Shown here: one piece after another, positions 19,948-31,411 of the stretch
Layout: each line of letters opens with the position of its first letter
Position numbering within the stretch: position 1 is the first letter of the stretch
Source of the DNA: Tupaia tana
Taxonomy: Eukaryota; Chordata; Mammalia; Scandentia; Tupaiidae
Assembly: GCA_026018925.1 (NCBI GenBank)
Contig: JAKSZU010000029.1
Coordinates: forward strand, 10,267,378-10,331,377
Length of the DNA: 64,000 nt
Direction of reading: 5' to 3'
Position numbers and translations under genes: made by a program
The notes under the pieces: model-generated
What the model saw: only the letters and a program-made list of their open reading frames with translations
Told to the model about the DNA's origin: nothing
Database searches by the model: none

Positions 19948-21689
19948 TACGCCAGCGGGTGACTTTTCCAATTCAAGTCTCAATGGTTCCATTGAGTGAC
20001 GGGAACACCCACTTTCGATGAGCTCTCTCCCTAGAATCCTCCTCACTGCTCTTTGAGGACTCACCTGCTGCAGAAACTCTTCCATAAGGTTCCTGGACCA
20101 CAGGTCGATGAGAGAATGCAATGAAAAGCCTCAGTACAGGGAGGGTGCATTGGCAATATTCATTGATCTCAGGGATGTCAGGGCCAGGCTAGAGGCACAG
20201 GTGTTATAGATTCAAGGGAAAACAAAAGCAAACAGCCCTGTTAAGGCGCAACAGGTGACAGTGTTGAACAGAAGGTTTCCTGGCTGGGAACCTTAGACTA
20301 TGTGGATATTCCCTTGTAGCGTCTCCAACAACGAACATGCTAAGCCGTATGTCCTGAGTCATGCCATGGTGTCATGAGAATGGCTATCATAAAAATGTCT
20401 GCACACATCAAAACTTTCAGAAACCGTGGGGCATCTGGAAATCTCATGCATGGCTATGGGCATCCAAAATGGTCAAGCGAGTCTGAGAATCCATCTCCTA
20501 CATGCTTGATGGGAAACACACACGTCCCAACTAACCCCACTGTCCATTAGGAGATAGAGTGCTATCTAGAGAAATGGAAATCAGGTTGACAAAAACACTG
20601 ATGGCAATGATGTCAACAGCAGCTCTCTTCGTATTCCGACGAGGATTCAGGCAAACCCATATCCTAGAGGAATGACACGTGAAGCTATGTGACTCAACGC
20701 AACCAGCGATACAACTCTGCACCGTGAGGGACTGGAGATAGATGTTTAAAAGTGACGTCTAAGTCCTGAAGGGACATTGAGTTCTTGGAACTTTGGAATA
20801 TATGTTCCCATCATGAAAATGTATGTCCTCTATGCAGGGTGTAGAGCTCTTAGGAAATGTCCCTGGAAGCCCCGTACTTGTCATGAAGATGATCTTTCAG
20901 ATTGACTTCCCTTGTAACTTTGGGACGTTCGCTGGACTGGGAAGCTAACAATAAGGCTTGGGCCAGAAAGTCATCTGTCTGTCATGGGGTCATGGATTAT
21001 ATTCCTAAAGATAAGATGTATATTACCAGGGCGAAGTAAAAATGCTCATAAAACTAAGTGTCATCTCTTTGCATTTACCTTCTTGAGTGTGTAGGCTCAA
21101 ATAAACACTTTCTTAAGTATGTTGTTCTGTTTCTGATCACCGCTGATGCACAGTCACTCATGGCCACACCCTCTTGGAGTGGTCTCTCCCAAAGAAAGGA
21201 ATCTCTCCTTTCCTACAAGAGGCCGAGACTCAAGCCCATCTCTCAATACCGTTTCCCCCCAGTCGCACAAAAACCTGCAATCACATGGTCACAACTGGGT
21301 ATGCTGATGTGTTTACTGACTGACCTAGGCCGTTCTGGTCCCAAACTGTACCTCAAAATTGATAAATAATTGCTCCATTTCATCAACTCCAAGAGCCTTC
21401 CCAGGTTTCCTTTTCAGGCAGAAAATAGGAGCAGTTGAGTTTGTGGAAATGTGTAAAAAAGAGATGCATGGGTTCCATCATTATGTCTTATCTGTGTCCC
21501 TCTGTCTTTCTGCAGAGTATTTTCTGACACATGAGAGATGGACCCCACTTTTCCCACGAGATTCATTTTAACTCTCAGCTTATTGTCTCTATGCAGAAGT
21601 ATAGAACACCCCCTGGAAGAAATGTACTTTTTTAGACTGGGTGAACTGCGTTGAAAAGAAAGAGAGTACTGAGGTGAGTAGATGGCCTC
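19948..21689. other. Unit C intergenic sequence with an old L1 scrap
   Basis: Counterpart of 5379-7124 and 13284-15029. L1 scrap at about 20350-20750. No gene supported. Confidence 0.65.
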
Positions 21690-21950
21690 AGAGGTGATGT
21701 GTCTACACTATCCCATGGATGACCATGATTTGAGCCCTGCAATTAGAGGCTTGCAAATTCATCTGGGCTGGTATCAGAGCGTTTCCAGGATCCCAGGGTG
21801 AAATGGCTTTGAAGGATTAGGGCCTGGCCAGTCCCCCTGTGTTGATTTCTCATTTGAGCTCTCACTGTCTGGGTGTGTGTGTCTCTCTCTCTCTGCTAAG
21901 TAGACGTGTGTGCTATGGCAAAACCTCTCAATAAAATAAAGTCTAAAATA
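21690..21950 (+). mobile_element. Old tRNA-derived SINE, unit C
   Basis: Same insertion as 7125-7400, ending AAATAAAGTCTAAAATAAAAT. Confidence 0.75.
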
Positions 21951-22164
21951 AAATAAAGGGAGTATCAGTGTAAAGGACCTCTGACTAGACTGAGGCGTGG
22001 AGAGGCACTTAGTCAGAAAGCAGGTTCTCAGGGAAAGATTTGAATGACATGATCCATCTTGTGGTTTTGTGAACCTGTTTGGAGAGAGAAACAGCTGTGA
22101 CTTGAAACCAAGTGTACCATGGCAAGCCCCTTGTGGTTGGCATAGCAGGAACAAGAAATCACCA

Positions 22165-22420
22165 CACATTTGGCTGTCTCATCCCTGGATTCTACCACTT
22201 GCAACACATCCTTTGTGGATTTCCCCAAGAAGTGGATCTGCCAGTGAAGGCTCCACCTTGGTGAGTCATGGGACCACCTGTGAAAGGAATCTCTAGTTTT
22301 GAGTAGTTTTAGGGTTGGCTTAAGGTAAGACATCCGGTGGGCTTTAGTGATTCACAGATTCCTAGGGAACCTTCATCACAATGGTTCTGTGGTGCTCTAG
22401 AATCCCCAGGGATTTCTGGA
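22165..22420 (+). pseudogene. Decayed promoter/exon-1-like module, unit C
   Basis: CTTCATCACAATGGTTCTG at about 22370 is in the place of the exon 1 start. No usable start or frame. Part of the module (about 20-60 bp around 22315) is shortened compared with A and B. Confidence 0.5.
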
Positions 22421-22652
22421 TAAAAGGAGGGATACGAATGCTGGAGATAGCACGTGTTTTGGAAGAGTTTCTATTCTGGAGGCAGGAAGAACAAATTGCT
22501 TGCAGGGGGCATGCAGGTGATGAGAGCTAGAAAGGAGCTGAGGTGACAGGAAAAGCCCTGCCCTTTGGTTAGATTTGATGACTGTTTGGAGCATTTAGGT
22601 TTCAGTGTTTTCCAAGTCTCCTCAGCACAAAAACTCAGGTTCACAGTCCTTT

Positions 22653-22949
22653 CTATGTATTCTTCAGTTCTTCATAAATGAGGTCTTCAGCATCTCTGTC
22701 TTTCATCACCTTGGAATAAGACCTAAGGATTTCAAGCTGCTCCCTATGAAAGCACACAATTCCCTGCATCTCCTCCTCAGTTTCTTCTGCCCTTTCTATC
22801 TCTCCATTTGTACATGACCTGTGTGGTCTGTGGTTTGAAATTTCTGCCATTTTACGTGCTTTGCCCAAATCCTCATATTCCACAAATTGACACTCCTTCC
22901 CTGGGGGGATTAATACCAGAGAAATCTCACTAATTCCTGGAGGAACCAT
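22653..22949 (-). other. Antisense open frame repeated in two units, unknown (copy 1)
   Basis: 98-codon open frame ending with the residues EQLEILRSY...DAEDLIYEELK. A diverged copy at 37014-37268 keeps EQLEILRSYS, RDAEDLIYEELKST and HRSCT/NRSYT-like residues. I do not recognise the family. Conservation at residue level may only reflect shared duplication ancestry. A third, SINE-interrupted copy of the same DNA lies at about 40445-40985. It could be a scrap of a coding exon or a repeat consensus. Confidence 0.3.
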
Positions 22950-23049
22950 CTTTTCTTACTAGCCCATCCTGAGCCCCCTGATTATAGACTGGATTAAGAA
23001 ATAAAAAACATGCCTATTAGGCCAAGATAGAGAGCTTTTATGCTTCAGG

Positions 23050-23960
23050 GCATGGAACTTGCGCTGAAAGAAACATGTTTGAGTTTGTTTAGGTGACCAA
23101 CACTTGTTTCCTTCCATCTTTCTTTTCTGGGGACAGAGCTTAATTCTCCATTTTCCACAGTGTAGGAAAAAATTTGCACTTGCACACAGAGGCCTCCATC
23201 CCAGAGATCCAATATAACTGAGTTTGAGAGTGCCATAGGAAAGATTCAGAGACAAGAAAAGCTGAGAACATTTCCCTGAGGTCCACTGACAACCAAAGTA
23301 GCCTAGGCATGGCCAACATATTGATGTAGTGGCAGATTTGTCTTACTGATTTTGTAAGAGCACACTTATCCAGAATCTATTATACAAGGAGACAAAATGA
23401 TTATAGGATCTAACACTCCACAATAAAATTTAAACCACAGAATATAACAAAGTATGATTACCCACTATTCCTGATTCAACTACATGTTTGCCACACATGC
23501 AACTTCCCAAAATATCCTAATCGGTTACCCTATAAACGTTCCTTCTCTTTTTTTGTGGTTAGGTTGAAGCACCTTGGGCTTGTGGCCAGTCTGAAGCACC
23601 CTGTGTATTCTGGCTCAATAAACTTTCCTTTTCTTCTTGAGATGATCACCTCCAGAGTCTTGCTTCAAACCACAACAACTTTATTTATAATTAATTTATC
23701 TCTTAAACAGAAGTGTGTCTGCTAGACTTATAAAAGCTGGAAATATAGATGAAAATAAAATGATGGGAAAAAAAAGTCCAATCTGATGAGATTGAAGAAG
23801 GACTGAAAGAAGTGGTTTTAGTAAAATGAGAACATATCCATGGAGTTTGCAGTTAGAGAAATAAGAGAGTAGAATAGAGTTGTAGAGGGTTGTGCAATGA
23901 ATTGGGGGTCTTTTACTTTTAATTTTTTGTTGTTGCTGTTGGAGAGATTTTTTTATATTG
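23050..23960. repeat. Segmental repeat, copy 1 (pair with 25370-26300)
   Basis: About 0.9 kb shared with 25370-26300. Landmarks in order: GGACCAACCCTTG-type segment, GGGACAGAGCTTAA, TTGCACTT, GAGAACATTTCCCTGAGGTC, GTAAGAGCACAC, CTCAATAAACTTTCCTTT and AAACAGAAGTGTGTCTGCTAG. CTCAATAAACTTTCC looks like an LTR-type polyadenylation signal, so an LTR may be part of it, but clear TG/CA borders were not found. Confidence 0.7.
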
Positions 23961-24335
23961 GGTACATGCATGCACCAGAGAGAGAGAGACAGAGATACAG
24001 AAAGTGAGAATTCACTCCTCAAAGAGGAGGGCTATGCAGCATTTCATTCTCTTGAATTCTCCTCTGGGGATTTTGGGCATGCACAGACATGCCCCTGGCA
24101 TGTGTTTTGCCTTTTAACCTGATATACAGAGATAGTATGTCTGAAGTCACTTCCTCCCAACTCGCTAAGGGATTGTGATGCCAAAGCTATCCCTTCTTTT
24201 CTATTTTCCCTGGGGATTTTGGACATGGCATACACAAGTGCTAACATGACATTTATACCCTTGATCTGAGACTCTGATTGCCTTTGGCTATGTGAGTCCA
24301 GTGCCTTAACCACTACACCACCACCTGTAGGCTTG
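23925..24335 (-). mobile_element. Two degraded antisense SINE pieces
   Basis: GGAGAGATTTTTTTATATTGGG and a CAGAGAGAG tract at 23940-24000 mark the 3' end of one antisense SINE; GGGCATGCACAGACATG follows. A second piece at about 24170-24330 carries GTGAGTCCAGTGCCTTAACCAC, the inverted tRNA-like head of an older variant. Confidence 0.65.
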
Positions 24336-24416
24336 CATGGAAGCATCTTGATGGAGTTTCAAGTGCATTTGTTACTCAGTTATTAACTTTTAGTTTTAAA
24401 TTTTATTTCATTATTT

Positions 24417-24684
24417 TTTTTGGAGAGGTTTTTGCTACAGGGTGCGTGCGCATGCCAGACAGACAGAGAGAGAAAAAGAGAGAAAAACAGAGAGACAGAA
24501 GCAAGAAATCACCCCCAAGGAGGGATGACCATGCCACAATCCCTTCTTTTCCATTCTCCTCTCAGATCTTGGGCAAACATGCACATGTGCCTGGTGTGAA
24601 TTTAAGCCACCAGGTCTGGGACTTGAACCATGATTGACTATATGGGAGTCCAGCAACACAGTCATTACTCCAACTGCTGGTCCC
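24417..24684 (-). mobile_element. tRNA-derived SINE, antisense
   Basis: Antisense copy: T-run, GGAGAGGTTTTTGCTAC, CAGACAGACAGAGAGAG tract, GGGCAAACATGCACATG, and the head GGGAGTCCAGCAACACAG... CTGCTGGTCCC at 24684. Confidence 0.9.
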
Positions 24685-25369
24685 ACTCAGTTATCAACTT
24701 AACCCTCAGAGTTCCAATCATGCCAAAGGAGAATATATTTGCTAATAGCATGACCTCCTAGAATGGTGGCATATAAAAATAAAAGGAGAAAAATCATATA
24801 GGATTTGAATGTCATCTTACTTAACATATTTAAATTTATTGCTTCAATGAACAGGTATTTTACAAATGAAGGATTACACGATCACACTTAACTTTGGTGC
24901 AAGGATAAAATCTCCTATGCACTATTTCCAAAGCATGGTGAACACAGTGTCTCTCTTGTCAAAGAGGGGATAGAGAGCAATTTCCTGGAATGAACAACAA
25001 CTTTGAATATTTGGAAAATCCGATGTACCTAAGAAAGACAGACTCCACAGTCCTAGAGTTTGAAGGAAAAAAATTATTATTTTATTTATCCTTATTAATA
25101 TTTTTTCTAATTTCAAGAAAGCAAGCTGCCACATTTAGTACTTGAACCACAATCAGCTATGTGGGAATCTATCACCTTAACCACCATGGCATCTGCTGAC
25201 CTCAGACTTTGAAGAAAATTTTAACTGAGGTTTGGCAACAAGTGTTAAAGAGGTTAGACCTCTCTAGTCAGGGGAGTTTACAGAGAATGAGTAGAAAAGA
25301 CAGCATTGATCTGACTCATTGCTCAAAACTTGAGAGTTGGGAAATGGCAGGAACATTTCCCTTTCTTTC
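24685..25369. other. No gene seen
   Basis: AT-rich non-coding sequence between the two copies of the segmental repeat. A weak antisense SINE head (GGGAATCTATCACCTTAACCACC) lies near 25163. Confidence 0.5.
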
Positions 25370-25437
25370 AAGAACACTGTCCACCAGGGAAATTTGGAGT
25401 TCTAAGTTTAGTTAGGGACCAACCCTTGATTCCTTCC

Positions 25438-25473
<36 letters not shown>

Positions 25474-26300
25474 TGGGAACAGAGCTTAAGTTTTCACCTT
25501 CAACTGCCCAAGAAAAAAAATTGCACTTATACACAGAACCCTTTATCTAAGAGGTCCCATATAGCTGAGTCTGAGAGTGCAGTAGGAATGGTACAGAGAG
25601 AATAAAAGCAGAGAACGTTTCCCTGAGGTCATCTGAGAGCCAAAGTTGTGCAGTCCAAGCCCTCACATTGATGTGGTGGCGGATTTCTCTGACTAATTTT
25701 GTAAGAGCACGCTGACCCAAAATCCATTATACAAGGACACAAAACAAATATAGGGTCAAACAGCCCAAAATACAACAAAAACCACATAATATAACAAAAT
25801 ATGCTTACCACTATGTCCGACTCAATTACATATCTGGCACACATGCAATTCCTCAAAATTCCTTAGTCAGTTATCCTCTGAGAGATCCTCCTCTTTTCAT
25901 GTGTATGGACTGAAGGAACTTTGGCTGGTCGAAGCACCCATCACTCTTGCTCAATAAACTTTCCTTTATCTCTTCAGATGATTGCGTACTGAGTCTTCCT
26001 GTGAATCGTGACAAGTTTATTTACAGTGAATTTATTTGTTAAACAGAAGTGTGTCTGCTAGACTTAGAAATGCAGCAATTATGGATGAGAATCAAATGAT
26101 GGAAATCAAAGTTCAATTCGATGAGGTTAAAGAGGGACTGGGAGACAGAATTGGTTCTAGTAAAATGAGAACATATCCATGGAGTTTTGCAATTAGAGAA
26201 ATAAGGAAGTAGAATATAGCTGTTGAGGAATGTGCAATGAATTGAGGGTCTTTGTGTTTTAACTTTTTATTTTTCAGAGAGATTTTTGCTATAGGGTGCC
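25370..26300. repeat. Segmental repeat, copy 2 (pair with 23050-23960)
   Basis: Second copy, with a 30-bp T-run at about 25442-25472 in place of a short T tract in copy 1, and the same CTCAATAAACTTTCC signal near 25950. It ends in a short SINE piece (GAGAGATTTTTGCTATAGGG) near 26276. Confidence 0.7.
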
Positions 26301-26839
26301 CCTATGGGAGAGACAGAGTAAGATAGGTGTATATTTTCCATGATTCTGTATTGATAAAAAGATCCAGACCAGTGTATTGCTTGTAAATACAACCTTGCAA
26401 TATTTCATGAGACATAAAAGTCACAACATCTTATTTCATGTTGAATATTCACAGGAAAATATAAATTGTATTTGATACATCAAAATGGGAACATAAAAAA
26501 ATTGTTCCATGCAATTATTCTGTTGAAGTTGAATACATCTGTGGCTCTCTTATCTTTTGACTTTGTGTATTAGAAGATATCTGTGTCTGTTTTTTGCTTT
26601 TATATTTTGAGTTTGAGTACTTTTATTCTCTTGATCATATGCTTTCCAAATTAATGGCACTTTTTTCCATCAATTCATTAAACACTGTTGAATTACTGTA
26701 CACATGTATATTAGAGCATGTGTGGAGTTTACAGATATTTTTTGTTCAAATATAGGAGGTGGTCATACTGTATTCCAGCCCTACTCCCAATTTGATTTTA
26801 TGTACAAAATTCTTCTTTATTGTTAATAGAAATGAAGGG
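26301..26839. other. AT-rich non-coding sequence
   Basis: No gene, repeat structure or splice-flanked frame that I can support. Confidence 0.5.
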
Positions 26840-27042
26840 ACTTTTCTGCATATTTTCATCTAATTTTACATAAGTATTCCTGATTGCTACCATTTTGCCT
26901 TGGGAAGTTATATCTATTTTTAATTTTTACATGTAATTTAATTTTAAAATTCATTTATAAGTATCAAATAACAGCAAGATATAAGAGATACAATTGCTGG
27001 TCCCAATAAATAATTTCTTGTCTTTAAAGTTTTGTTTATCAT

Positions 27043-27301
27043 GGGAACCAGCAGTTAGCGTAATGGCTATGTCACTGGACTCCCACGTAGTCGACTGTGG
27101 TTCGCATCCCAGACTCGGCGGCTTAAAACTCACGCCGGGCGCATGTGCGTGCATGCCCAAGATCCCGAGAGTAGAATGGAGGAGAAGGGATTGCAACGTG
27201 ACCATCCCCCCTGGGGGGTTATTTCTCACTTTCTGTCTCTATGTCTCTCTCTGTCTGTCTGGCGAGCGCACGCACCCTATAGTGAAAACCTCTCAAAAAA
27301 A
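27043..27301 (+). mobile_element. tRNA-derived SINE, full length
   Basis: Clean copy with a 17-bp target-site duplication AAAGTTTTGTTTATCAT at 27026-27042 and 27302-27318. A box-like TAGCGTAATGG and B box GGTTCGCATCC are visible. Confidence 0.95.
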
Positions 27302-27707
27302 AAAGTTTTGTTTATCATAATCTTTTTATATTACATTGAATCACATATATCTTTACAGTGTATTACATTTCTTTTTAGCACGATATCATGCATATCAGTA
27401 AAGACAAAAACATTATTATCTACATTATCATCATCAAATAGGTTTGCATTACCTTAATAATTAATGAAGCTAATTAACACATCCATTTCCTCACATGCTT
27501 ATTTTTTATCTAGAAGAACATGTAAATGTTATTTTTTTTAGTAATTTTGAAATACGCAATGTTTATTGTATAGCAATTGTGGTCACACTAGAACTTAATC
27601 CTCCTGTCTAACTGAAGTTTTATATTCTTTGGCTAACATCTCCCTTTTCTCACACAGTATTCTCCAGTCTCAGCCTTTGGTAACCCTCTTTGTACACTCT
27701 ACTTCTT

Positions 27708-27959
27708 CTTTTTTTTTTGGAGAGGTTTTTGCTATAGGGCGCGTACGCTCACCAGAAAGACAGAGAGATAGAAAGTAAGAAATCACCACCCAGGGGGGAT
27801 GGCCATGCCGCAATCCCTTCTCCTCCATTCTCCTCTCGGTATCTTCGGCGTGCATGCACACACTTTCAGCGTTAGTTTTAAGCCACCGGGTTCAGGACGC
27901 GAACCACGGTCGGCTACCTGGGAGTCCAATGACATAGCCATTACGCTAACTGCTGGTCC
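27708..27959 (-). mobile_element. tRNA-derived SINE, antisense, full length
   Basis: Begins with a T-run and ends CTGCTGGTCCC. The target-site duplication TGTACACTCTACTTCT lies at about 27692-27707 and 27960-27975. Confidence 0.94.
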
Positions 27960-28188
27960 CTGTACACTCTACTTCTGAGGCTGACTTTTTCAGAGGCTAT
28001 ATATAAGTGAAATCACATATATCCCTTTTCTCAAAATTCTAATTATCATCTGAGATCAGCAGGACATAATTGTTTGTACTCAACTCAAGAACATCTATAT
28101 CCTTCTCAGGAGCATGAATCCATTGTTACCCACATGGGATAACATTGAAATTTTACTATCAGATATTTCTCCCTCTACAATGTGTATT

Positions 28189-28193
<5 letters not shown>

Positions 28194-28240
<47 letters not shown>

Positions 28241-28300
28241 TATATGTACATACATATATATATATACATATATTTATGTGTATATATATGAATATATGTA
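28194..28300. repeat. TA-rich microsatellite
   Basis: (TA)n with TATATACACATA interruptions. Confidence 0.95.
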
Positions 28301-31144
28301 TTCAAGTATATCTGATGAAGATGATCTTTCAAGGGCCCATGACTTGTAAGTTTAAGACACACATTGCACTTGGAAGCTAAGAGTGAGGACAGGGATAGAA
28401 ATTAGTCTGCCTGTCACTGTGATGGGGATTGTATTTATAAGAATAAGATCTGTGTTTTGTTTGTGGACAAAAATTGTAAGCAAACTGCATGTCATCTATT
28501 TGTGTTTCCTTTCTTGAATGTGTTAGCTCAAAAACAAACATCACCTTAGGCATCTTCCTTTGTTTCTATTCATCCCGGATGCATAAAACCATAAATGGCA
28601 ACTCCCACAAGGAGGTCCCCCCCACTACACACACAAACACAAATGGAGAGTTGGCAGTTTGTATGCCTCCTGTTTCCCTCAGGGCTATTCAAATTTCCTA
28701 AGGATTTGCTGGTAAGAAGTCTCTACTGGTTCCTCTCCAGGCAGAAATCTGGACTTGACTAGTTTACACAATTGGAAAGAAGCCAAATATGGATATCCAA
28801 TCACCTTGTCAAGTGCATGATCCCTGCCTGTCTCCACTTGCTGTTCCTTAGGCATGAGGAACAAACCATCCCCTCCTCCATGAGACACATTTGAAATAAG
28901 ACATCATTGTCCCCCTATGAAAAAATTGCACAGCACCAATGAGAACAACTACAATTTGTTAGACTGGACACATAGGATCTAAAAGAAAGTGAGTATGTAG
29001 ATAATGGAATCCCTATTGGACTGGGGTGTGCAGAGTGCTTAAGTCAGATAGCAAGTGCTCTGGGAAGCATTTTGATGAGATGAGGCTGCTCTGATTTAAT
29101 TATTCAATATGCACTGATTTCAGGTCAACAATCTGGCCAGGCTAGGTCCCCTTGACTGGCGTATCAAAAACAACCAATCATACATTATGAAATCTAGAGA
29201 GGCTTAGAGAAATCAAAATTTTACAGACAAAATCACTGATGGCAAAGGACATCAGCAGCAGCTCTATTTATAATCTGTCAGGTGTGGCACTGAGCCAATA
29301 TCCTTCGGCAAGTAATAGATGAAGACATGTGACTCAGCTTGACCAGAGATACAACTCAGCAACATGTAGCACTGGAACTGGATTTGTAAATGTCATGTCT
29401 ATGACCTGAGGGAACTTTAACTTTTCAGAACAGTTTAATATATGTTCCTGTCACTGAAATACATGTTGCTTAAGTAGAGACTGTAACTCTTCTGAAATCT
29501 GCATGAAAGTCATGTACATGGGATGAAGATTATCTTTCAAGTAGATATTCCTGGTAGTTGTGGGACATACACTGGACATGGAAGCGAAGAGTGAGGCTAG
29601 GGCCAGAAAGTAGTCTTTATATCTCTGGAATGTGAATTATATTTTTAGTGTAAAATCTTTCTTACATGGTTGAAATAAAAGTTTTCCAAACAGATTGTCA
29701 TCCCTTTGTGTTTAATTTCTTGAATGTGTTGGGTCAAATAAACATGTTCTCAGGTATGTTGTTCTGTTTCTGATCACCACTGATGCACCAAGTTACTAAA
29801 GGACACACCCCTGAGAGTAGACTCTCTTAAAGGTATGAGCCTCTCCTATTCTTTCAGTGGCAGTGGCTCAACCCCCTGTTTCAATCCTCACTCACTCAAA
29901 TAAAGCAGAATCCAGAATCACACAGTCATAACTGAGTGTTTGCAAATCCGGTCATGACTTGACTTAGGCCAGCCTCCTGCTTCTCAATATGCTTCTCAAA
30001 TATGACTTGCCAGTCTTTTCTGGTTGCTCATCAGGTAGGAAGCCAGAACGGATTCATTTGGGTGACTGAATAATAAACAACATACATAGGTTCCCTCTCT
30101 GTCTTCTTAGTTTCTTACACATGAGATACCTACTACACCCTTCCCAGGAGGTTTATTTTAAGTATCAACTAGTATTTCCTATGCAAAAGTATATAACATT
30201 CATATGAACCAATACAATTCCTTAGACTGGACACATGGGTCTACAAGAGAGTGAGTATCAATATAAGGGGATCCCCAGTGGCTTGGGGTTTTGACATGTG
30301 CTCCTTCAGAAAACATATTCTGAAGGCTGCCTGTGATTTCAGCTCAATAGTTTACTCGAGAAAGTCCCTTCTACTTGGTATACTAGAAACAAGCAATCAC
30401 TACACTTCTAGCTGACCCATCCCAAGGCTTTACCCTTTCCCTCAGTCCCCTTGATGCTTTCTGGAGAAGTTGCCACTGCCAGAGCAGGTTCCACCTGGGT
30501 CGGTCATGGTGATAATCTCTTGATCATGAAGCTCTATGTCTGAGTAGCTTTAGGTCAAAAGTCTGTCTCTCATGAGAAGGAAAGAATCAGGAGCTCAACT
30601 GTCCCTATTTGCCTGCCATCAGCCTTGGACAGGTTTTGACTAACACAGAGAAATCTAGATAACACTCACAACGTGTGGTCTTAGGTGACACAAGAGTCCC
30701 AGTGAAATCCAGATAGAATGGAAGGTTGTGAATGTGGAGGAAAGCAGGTGTGTGGGACAGTGTGTGCTTGAGCAGCTGTAAGGAGGATTTGCCTAATTAA
30801 CATATTAATTTCCTCACATGCTTCTTTTATCTATAAGAATTTTTAAATGATACTATTTTAGCAATTTTGAAATATGCAACACATTATCAATTGCAGTATA
30901 CAACAACTTAATCTTCTTGTCTAAGTGAAGTTTTATATTTTTGGTTGAACATCTTTCTTTCCCCAAGCCCCAAACCTCATCCCCAGTCTATCGAAACCAT
31001 TTTTCTACTCTCTACTTCTTTCAAGTTTGACTTTTAGCATCTACATATAATTGAGACCACACGGATCCTTTTTCTCAAAAAACTAATTATCTTCTGTCAT
31101 CTCTGAGACACTCTTCTGCACTCAAGAACTTGTATATCCTTTTA

Positions 31145-31411
31145 GGACCAGCAGTTAGCATAATGGCTATTTCGCTGAACTCTCATGTAGCTGACCGCAG
31201 TTCGAGTCCCGGACCCAGTGGCTTAAACTCACACCAGGTGCATGTGCATGCGTGCCCAAGATCCTGAGAGGAGAATGGAGGAGAAGGGATTGCAGCGTGG
31301 CCATCCCCCCGGGGGTTGATTTCTCACTTTTTATCTCTCTGTCTCTCTCTGTCTTTCTGGTGAGCACACATGCCCTATAGCAAAAATCTCCCCCCCTCAA
31401 AAAAAAGGGGA
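31145..31411 (+). mobile_element. tRNA-derived SINE, full length
   Basis: A box TAGCATAATGG and B box GTTCGAGTCCC. The target-site duplication AAGAACTTGTATATCCTTTT (31124-31143) matches AAGAACATCTATATCCTTCT after the tail (31418-31437). Confidence 0.93.

Larger units (their letters stand above)
18461..22650. repeat. Tandem duplication unit C (shorter)
   Basis: Aligns with A and B from the SINE through exons 2-4, the L1 scrap (20350-20750), the old SINE (21690-21950) and the decayed exon-1 module (about 22165-22420). It then continues at about 22640 into sequence also found at 37010 in unit D, rather than into the SINE scrap seen in A and B. Confidence 0.85.
26840..30780. repeat. Older array unit G (rearranged)
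   Basis: 26840-29190 aligns with 8380-11200 of unit A (shared landmarks TTCCTGATTGCTACC, ATTAATGAAGCTAATTAACAC, CAAATATGG, AAAACAACCAATC). At about 29190 it jumps to sequence matching the L1 scrap at 6010 onward, so the promoter, exons 1-4 and intervening sequence have been deleted. It continues to a decayed exon-1-like module at about 30390-30720. No coding exon remains. Confidence 0.7.

Noticed and set aside
22959-23255. Minus-strand 98-codon frame next to the repeated antisense frame
   Set aside because: Not conserved in the paired segment at 25370-26300 and no recognisable motifs.
28114-28380. Open frames through the TA repeat on both strands
   Set aside because: Translation of a microsatellite (YIYIYI).
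31145-31220. tRNA gene-like A and B boxes
   Set aside because: They belong to the heads of repeated SINEs with A-rich tails and target-site duplications, not to genuine tRNA genes.
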